NCBI GenBank assembly: GCA_030272155.1
Contig: CP126192.1
Coordinates: 6,916,501 to 6,980,500 of the forward strand
Direction: 5' to 3'
Length of the DNA stretch: 64,000 nucleotides
Source of the DNA: Tetradesmus obliquus
Lineage: Eukaryota; Chlorophyta; Chlorophyceae; Sphaeropleales; Scenedesmaceae
A model generated the notes under the pieces. The model worked only from the letters and a program-made list of their open reading frames with translations. It did not search any database and had not been told where the DNA came from. The position numbers and the translations under genes are program-made. How positions within the stretch are numbered: position 1 is the first letter of the stretch; every line of letters starts with the position of its first letter. Shown here in pieces: positions 57,801 through 64,000 of the stretch.

Positions 57801-60800
57801 GCTATTGCTCGCTTTGCTGGCATCCTGCACACATCGACAGGTCCAACAGCACAGCCGCATTGGCGCCAATTCTGCCTGAGCTTGATCATGCTATCTGTTG
57901 CTGACCTGCCATGCTTGCATTCACCCTGCAAACCTCCGTTGCCCGTCTCATCAATCTTCCTTCCTGCAGTCTACTTTGACAGCCCTGGGCTGGATGTTTA
58001 CCACACGCGCCTGGCCCGTGAGGACAACGCAAGGCTGGTGCGGGTGCGCTACTACGGCCCACGGCAGGCAGGGCCCCAGGGAGAGCAGCAGCCGGTGTTT
58101 GTGGAGCGCAAGACGCACCGGGAGAGGTGGACAGGCGAGCGAAGCGTAAAGGTGAGAACGCTGCAGAGTGGTGTGCTGCTCTTACAAGCTACAAGTCCTA
58201 CGCGTCAGAAGCAGGCAAGCCTGCTTGAGCCTATGCTCTTCCGCGCGTAAGTTCGCGGACAAGGACAGGCCTGGTATGGCCATGAGAGTTCTATCGTGAG
58301 AACTCATTCCTATCCTACTACGCTGGTGTGCTGCTGGTGGTTGGGCGCCTGTGAGTGTTTGTGGAGCGCAAGACACGCCGAGAGAGGTAGACAGGCGAGC
58401 GAAGCGTGAAGGTGAGATCGTTGCAGAGTGGTGTAAGCGAGCGAGGGGTTTGTCTGTGGTGGCTTGGAGGCTTTGAATGTTGGATTGCAGAGGCAACGAG
58501 TACGCCTAGAGTGGTCTGGTGATAGATGCATTGCAGCTTAACATCTGACCACTCTAGGCGTGCTCGCTGCAGTACCGGCAGCTGTGCACAGCTTGGTTCA
58601 CTTCGACTGCTATACCTCCAACAAATGCTGTGCGGCAGCTGCGCACGGCTTCGTTCACCTCCGCTGCTTTTGCCTTCAACAAATACAGTGCCAGGCAGCT
58701 ACGCACGGCTTCGTTCACCTCCACTGCTTTTGTCTCCAACAAACACAGTGCCAGGCAGCTACGCATGCGTAGCTTGCACAAGGCTTCGTTCACCTCCCCT
58801 GCTGTTGTCTCCAACAAAACACATGCCGGCAGCTGCGCACGACTTCATTCACCTCCACTGCTTTTGCCTCCAACAAATGCAGTGCTGGCACTTAGACACA
58901 GCTCAACGCGCTTCCGCTTCTGTTACATCTAACAAACAAAGTGCCGGAAGCTGCGCAAAGCTTTGTTTACCTTCACTGCGTTACCTCTGCTGCCGCCCCG
59001 TGTGCTGCTTGCAGGAGCGCGCCTCCCTGCTGCAGGGCCAGCTGTCCTCCTTCAATACTAATCTGTGTTTTTGGTCATCGTGTGCAGCCACCCCGGCGCT
59101 GACAGCTGCGCAAAGCTGTGCCTGGCTCTGATAGCAAACTTGAATGCTATCACCTCTGCTGCTGCCCCTTGTGCTGCTTGCAGGAGCGTGCCCCTCTGCT
59201 GCAGGGCCAGCTGCCCTCCTTTCTGGCAGGGACACTGCCTGAGACTGCCGGGGACAGCAGCAAGAACAAGAAGGAGCTGATGCAGCAGGTGCAGGAGTAC
59301 CTGGCAGGGTGGCAGCAGGTGAGCGCAGCCATGTGCTGCTGGCGTACTAGCTTTGGGGCGCTTTGGCCGGCTGCAGCTAGCGTTAGTGTGCCCTGCAGGC
59401 TGCATAACCACCACGGCAGCGTTACAGCTGTTGCATCTTGCCCGCAATCATCAAAGCAAGCGCCACGCGATTGCTTCTGCAACTCCAAATGCACCTTTAT
59501 TGAGAGTAGCAGCAGAGCAGGTATATCATTGCTCGCCTTTGCAACTCCTGCAGCTCCTAACCTGTGCCGTGCACTGGCCTGCTTTTGTCCCCTCCACCAT
59601 CCTGCAGTCCCCTGCTCTGCGCACGGAGTACTACCGCACCGCCTGGCAGCGCTACGACAGCAACAGCGTGCGGCTGTCGCTTGACGAGCACATGCTGCTG
59701 CTGCGAGAGGCTGGGCAGCCGGGGCAGTGGTGCGCTGAGCTGGAGGGCCAAGGGCAGCTGCCTGGGGGCGATGCTGTGCGCTTTCCGTATGGCATCTTGG
59801 AGATCAAGCTGCAGGAGGAGGCACCAGGTGGGTGCTTGCTGTTGTTTTGGATTCTGTTGGTTACGTGTTCTATGCTGTAGTGTTTGTGCCAGATGAACAA
59901 GACAGCATGCATCAAGTCGAATGGCACAGGGGTTTGTGCTACCCAATTGCCCTTTGACTTGCTGTTTGCTGCTTGCAACAAGTGCGCTTGCATGCTGCGC
60001 AGCCACATGTTGGCGCCATCATGCAGCTTGCATGCTGCATATGAGCAGCTTATGCGCTGCCTAAAGCTGCACTCAGCCGCCTTTCAACAGCCATGCTTTA
60101 CGCCGGCCGTCCTGCAAGCTGTTGCTGTGCTCTAAATGAAACTGCTGACATCTACACTCTGCTGTCTGCTGCTATCTGTGCTGCTGCCGCTGCTATCCTG
60201 CAGGCTGGGTGCGTCTTCTGGAATCAAGTGGCGTGCTGGTGCAGGTGCCGCGCTTCTCCAAGTTCCTGCACGGCATGGCGCTGCACCAATCTGCCCAAGT
60301 GCAAGTGCTCATTATCCTCACTCCCCGTTGCTGTACTGCATAGGTGCTGCTTGCTGTCGTACATGCCTGCAGGCTGGTTGCGTGAGTTGGGGCGTCAGGG
60401 TATGCTTGCCGCCTAACACAGTTTGCTGCGGTCTGCTGCTGCCTGCAGGCTGGGTGCGTGAGCTGGAGTCATCGGGCGTGCTGGTGCAGGTGCCGCGCTT
60501 CTCCAAGTTCCTGCACGGCATGGCGCTGCTGCACCCGGGCCGCTGTAGTGAGGCGCCACGCTGGTTCGTGTGGGATGAAGGCGCGGGCTGCGCTGTGCCT
60601 GCAGGCCTGGAGGAGGCTCGTGGTATCAGCGAGGAGCGGCTGGCGCTGAAGCAGCTGAACCAGCAGGTGCGTTCAGCTGTGCAAGCTGGGTGTGCATAGG
60701 TTTGCTCTGTTGTTGTATTGAAGTGCATCGGTTGCTCTTCTGCTGGCCTGGAGGAGGCGCGTGGTATCAGCGAGCAATGGCGCTGAAACAGCTGAACCAG

Positions 60801-63800
60801 CAGGTGGATGTTGAGCGGTGTGAAATGTTGGCGTGTGTCTTGTGGTTTGTTACACAGCGCCTGCTGGGCTGGAGGAGGCGCGCAATGTTAGCGAGGAGCA
60901 GCTCGCATTGAAGCAGCCGAACCAGCAGGTGGGTTCAGCATTGCAAGGTGTTGGTGCAATTGAAGATTTGTCTTGCTTGCTGCTGCGGGCGGTTTTGGGT
61001 GGTGTTTTTTGCATTGAGGATTCTTGATGGATGATCTTTGGGCTCTGGGGAAATCGGTAGGATGGTGTTCTTCAAGAGTGCAACGGGCGGATGAAGACAT
61101 ATCGCAAAAGCTGCTTGGGGTCTCCTTGCATTGATGTTGCCTAGGGACGCGCATTGTCTACCTACTCTGTGCGCAGCCGTGCTGCTCGCGCCAACCAGAT
61201 GCCGTTGTCCTGAACTCTGCGGTGCTCACACGTCATTGGCTTGGCTGCCCTCCGTCCCACCTTGCAGGACGCTGCATGGGAGGCTGCTCAGGCAGCAACT
61301 GGAAGGACCACCAGCAGCAGCAGCACAGCACCACCGCCACCTACCCTAACACTGCCTGGAGAGACCACCAGCTTGGCACCCCTCAGGATCCCACGCTTGT
61401 CATATGACAGTGCGGCACCGCGTTTGAACGGCGCAACGACAGCTGGCACGACACCACTGCTAGCTCCCACAGCAGCAGCAGCTGCTGTGCTGCCAGGTGG
61501 TGCTGCTATCACTACACACAGCACCAGGGCTGCTAGAGCAGCAGCTGCTGCTGCGCTGCCTGCTGATGCAGCTCACTTCTCTCTGCTTGAAACACATGCA
61601 GCACATGATGCAGGCATCCTGCATGGAGCAGGCATGCACACACCAGTGTACAGGTCAGCTGCGGCTGTGCAGGAGACTGGGTTTGGCCCTGCTGGCAGCA
61701 GCAACAGCAGCAGCGGCGGCAGCAGCACTGGCAATGGTGCCGGCAGACAAGTCTGCGCTGGTGGTGGCAGTGGTCCCTTTAATGCAGGCATCAACAGCAG
61801 CAGCAGCGCCGTGGGAAGATCAAGCGACACTGGCAGCACCAGCAGCAGCAGCAGCTGGCGCGCTGCACAGGAGGCAGCAGGCAGAGGCGGTGCATCAGCT
61901 GCAGGTGATGTCGAAGCAATGCAGATTGACCAGCAGCAGAGGAGGCCTAGCGGTGGAAGCTCAGCTTCCAGCATCCACGGGGAGGCCAGGCAGGACGAGC
62001 AATACAAGCAATCTCCTGCAGGCGGAGATGCAGCAGCAGCAGCAGGGCCGGGCGGCTTCAGGCGGCTGGTGGGGTTAGTGACAGGGTCTGGCAAGAACAA
62101 GCTGCGCGGCTCAAGCATTGATGAGTCTTTGGGCGGCCAGGCTGCAGCAGCCACAGCAGCTGTTGGGGGGCAGGGCGCTGCAGCTGGCACTGCTGGTGTA
62201 AATGATGATGGTGCGTGCCGCTGCTGCTGTTCGACCGCTGCTGCGACAGCCACTGCATGCCTAAAAGCACTGCAGGAAAGCTGATCATAATGCTACGCCT
62301 GGGAGCACAGCACAACTTGCGTTGAGCACTGCAGCGTGTCGGCGCTGATCAGCTTGATTCAATGTGACGACTGTCTCTCTGCACACCTGTATACAGCTTC
62401 CTTGCTGCTGATCGACTGCTGCACAAGTTGAAGCACATGGTTTGACTTATATGCATTGTAACACACGTGCTACTTCCCTGTCTCCTGCAGGCCCCCCGCT
62501 GGTTGTCACGCATCCGCTGGACCTGCTCTGCAGCCGTGCCACTGAGCCGCATGCCGCCAAGTGCCTCAGCCGCAGCAGCATGTCTTCCCAGGACACTGTC
62601 ACCACAGGCAGCGGAATACTGATCAACCTAGACAGGAGCCATGGCCACAGCTGCAGCAGCCCACTGACAGCAGCAGCAGCAGCTGAGCAGCAGCATGCAG
62701 ACAGCGCAATTAGCGTCGCTGCTGCTGCCGGATGTGACGATGGCAGGGCGCACACTGGCGGCAGTATTGAGCGGTTGATGGATGTCCATGCAGCTGGCGG
62801 GGCAGCAAGCAAGGCAGCGTTTGGCACAGCTAGCAGCCTGCCAGGCAGCAGCAACAGCAGCTGGCAGCTTGCATCTGGCGCTGATGCCAGGGCTGCAGTC
62901 GGTGCAGCACCAACGTCCTGCAAGGACACCGCCCTGCTGCTGCCAGATCTGCAGCAGCTGCTGACACATCCGCTGGGAGCAGCAGCAGCGCAGCAGCTGC
63001 TGCTGCCGCAGCACCATATGATCCAGGTGAACTATGCGCTACAGGACCCTGCACAGGCATACCTGCTGGAGCATGCACCAACGCCTGCTGTGTCAAGCTT
63101 TGAGCTCGTGCGTGAACCAGCAGCACGTGAAGCCAAGTCAGTGCAGCAGCTGCAGGGCCTGCTGCCATCTGTCGGTGCCAGCCAAGCAGCCGTCACAGCA
63201 GGAGCAGCAGCAGACGCAGCGGCAGCCAAGAACATCGAACACGGCAGCAGTGCCAGCAGCAGCGCCGAGAGGATCCCTTCTGGCAGGGGTGGGAGGCTGG
63301 GGCGGCCGCTGCTGCTGCTGCGCCAGCTGCGGGCGGCTGGCAGGCGCTTGCGGGGCAAGCAGGGGGCTGCGGCCAAGGCAGGCAGCCAGCAAAGCGAGCA
63401 CCTGCTGGGCTTCTCAGGTGCGTGCAGCTGCACCTGCAGTAGCGTTCAGTTTTCTGCCCTATTTCAGCGTCCTTGCTGGCATTGGCTTCGGATGTCTATG
63501 CCATGTTGTGATAGCAGGTGTATTGGTTTAGCTGTCACGTGCAGATGAGATTCCAGCCATCTCTTGCATTCCTTGTCTCTGCACAGCCTGGGTCTCGCCA
63601 CTCTCTCCAGTCAGTGCAGTATCACGTGCCGTATCCTGCGCGTGCAGCTGCAGTCAAGTGCAGCTACACACAAATGCAGGTTGCGCTGCCTGCGACTGTT
63701 GTACATGTTCACTCTGTGCCGCTGCTTACATGTACCTCTGCTGTGACGTGTTTGCAGGCAGCGGGCCTCCCGGCCGCACGCTCATCCGCACGCGCGTGGA

Positions 63801-63849
63801 GCCCAAGACCTTCTTTGCCAACGAGCGCACCTTCCTCGCCTGGCTGCAG
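54855..63849 (+). CDS. SPX-VTC polyphosphate polymerase (Vtc4-like), both ends incomplete
   Basis: Makes polyphosphate from ATP at the acidocalcisome/vacuole membrane; the SPX domain senses inositol pyrophosphates. SPX pieces are LKHYLSWLLELSAELSS (from about 54855) and, in a long exon ending 56408, EVQRVRQLV and NMESLQARAAAVAHDLVHLD. Later exons: 56702-56922, 57469-57652, 57970-58151, 59184-59318, 59608-59827, 60449-60666, 61268-62210, 62491-63417, 63759-63849; phases agree from 56408 onward. The catalytic tunnel shows TTKYWVHP, LVRVRYYG, VFVERKTHRERWTGERSVK, FPYGILEIKL and FSKFLHGM. A roughly 620-residue Ala/Ser/Gly linker precedes RVEPKTFFANERTFLAWL, the start of the DUF202 membrane part, which runs off the window. 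The first exon(s) and the join between 54855 and about 55100 are unresolved. Confidence 0.9.
57318..57380 (+). repeat. Echo of the VTC exon 57469 start
   Basis: CTGCTGCAG|TTCACGCGC and the peptide FTRATTKYWMHPG appear about 140 bp before the true exon, ending in CTG|GTGCCG. Confidence 0.85.
58350..58415 (+). repeat. Echo of the VTC FVERKTHRERWTGERSVK exon end
   Basis: A copy of the last 50-60 bp of exon 57970-58151 with AAG|GTGAG; the Trp codon is TAG, so it cannot be read through. Confidence 0.88.
58565..58985 (+). repeat. About 60-bp minisatellite in a VTC intron
   Basis: Six to seven diverged units of a GGCAGCTGCGCACGGCTTCG-type sequence followed by TTCACCTCC and CCAACAAA. Units are roughly 57-65 bp. 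There is no coding signal and no resemblance to the neighbouring exons. Confidence 0.85.
59005..59065 (+). repeat. Echo of the VTC exon 59184 start
   Basis: TGCTTGCAG|GAGCGCGCC and the peptide ERASLLQGQLSSF are repeated about 170 bp before the true exon, together with the upstream intron end CTCTGCTGCCGCCCCG. Confidence 0.88.
60190..60410 (+). repeat. Two echoes of the VTC exon 60449 start
   Basis: CCTGCAG|GCTGGGTGCG and the segment through FSKFLHGMAL recur at about 60202-60300 (long, diverged at the start) and 60370-60400 (short), before the true exon. Confidence 0.88.
60745..60935 (+). repeat. Two echoes of the VTC exon 60449-60666 end
   Basis: The LEEARGISEERLALKQLNQQ end with CAGCAG|GTG recurs at about 60748-60806 (small internal deletion) and 60867-60929 (LEEARNVSEEQLALKQPNQQ, open). 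Steps are about 120-140 bp. Confidence 0.88.
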
Positions 63850-64000
63850 GTGTGGTGCGGGGCACTGCCAGTGAGATACGGTATCTACTGTGTCACTGTG
63901 TCACAAGTTGTGTTGTATTGTTGAAAAGATTGTGCATGCACGGCAGTGGCCGCAACTTCTGCAGGGATGCTGATCCAACTTTGCCACCTGTTGCGGCCAG

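Noticed and set aside
58565..58985. VTC intron minisatellite as another exon-echo array
   Set aside because: Its unit shows no similarity to the flanking VTC exons and has no consistent reading frame, so it is recorded as a plain minisatellite.
1..64000. Transposons or retroelements as the source of the repeats
   Set aside because: I found no terminal inverted repeats, target-site duplications, reverse transcriptase, transposase or integrase motifs. All arrays derive from adjacent gene sequence.

Overview
The window is nuclear DNA of a green alga. The genes are split into many GT-AG introns. CAG/CTG/GCA triplets are extremely abundant, giving poly-Gln, poly-Ala and poly-Ser tracts in the proteins. 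Some downstream regions carry the chlorophyte polyadenylation signal TGTAA. The gene set (Yippee, MLH1, PHD-GNAT, NT-C2, SPX-VTC) is eukaryotic and plant/alga-like. A chlorophycean of the Sphaeropleales type is my best guess; this is inference, not proof.

Layout. 17-7866 (+): zinc alcohol/formaldehyde dehydrogenase, 5' end outside the window. 9177-14558 (-): prolyl 4-hydroxylase with a C-terminal ShK domain. 15703-26315 (-): a 1,572-residue PHD-finger/GNAT protein of the IDM1 type with an MBD-like segment and low-complexity tail, N-terminus unresolved. 28716-30129 (-): Yippee-like zinc protein. 31178-33780 (+): NT-C2 domain protein. 35868-36790 (-): four-TM membrane protein. 37211-41876 (+): MLH1. 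42383-46077 (+): cysteine-rich multi-pass membrane protein ending in a RING finger, with reading-frame lesions. 47119-53845 (+): Gln-rich protein with seven copies of a repeat module I do not recognise, also with frame lesions. 54855 to the right edge (+): SPX-VTC polyphosphate polymerase, cut off at the start of its DUF202 membrane domain. For six genes I could choose exons whose splice phases agree from first to last visible exon (dehydrogenase, hydroxylase, PHD-GNAT, Yippee, NT-C2, MLH1). The VTC gene is phase-consistent from its SPX exon onward.

The most unusual property is not a gene but a habit of the whole region. Introns next to exons are filled with tandem, diverged partial copies of the neighbouring exon, usually including the exon-intron boundary and its splice site. 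I call these exon echoes and count about eighty in eight genes. They often recur every 110-130 bp and often start or stop at CAG/CTG motifs. Some copies differ from the true exon mainly at third codon positions. One pair in the dehydrogenase consists of two complete exons of identical length and phase. In the repeat-module gene, a 40-bp coding segment repeated six times appears to have become an intron, because splicing at its AG/GT junctions is the only way to restore the frame.

Functionally the genes are a mixed housekeeping set (one-carbon/alcohol metabolism, secretory-pathway hydroxylation, chromatin, mismatch repair, polyphosphate synthesis). They share no pathway. Two divergent pairs (Yippee/NT-C2 and four-TM/MLH1) share upstream regions.
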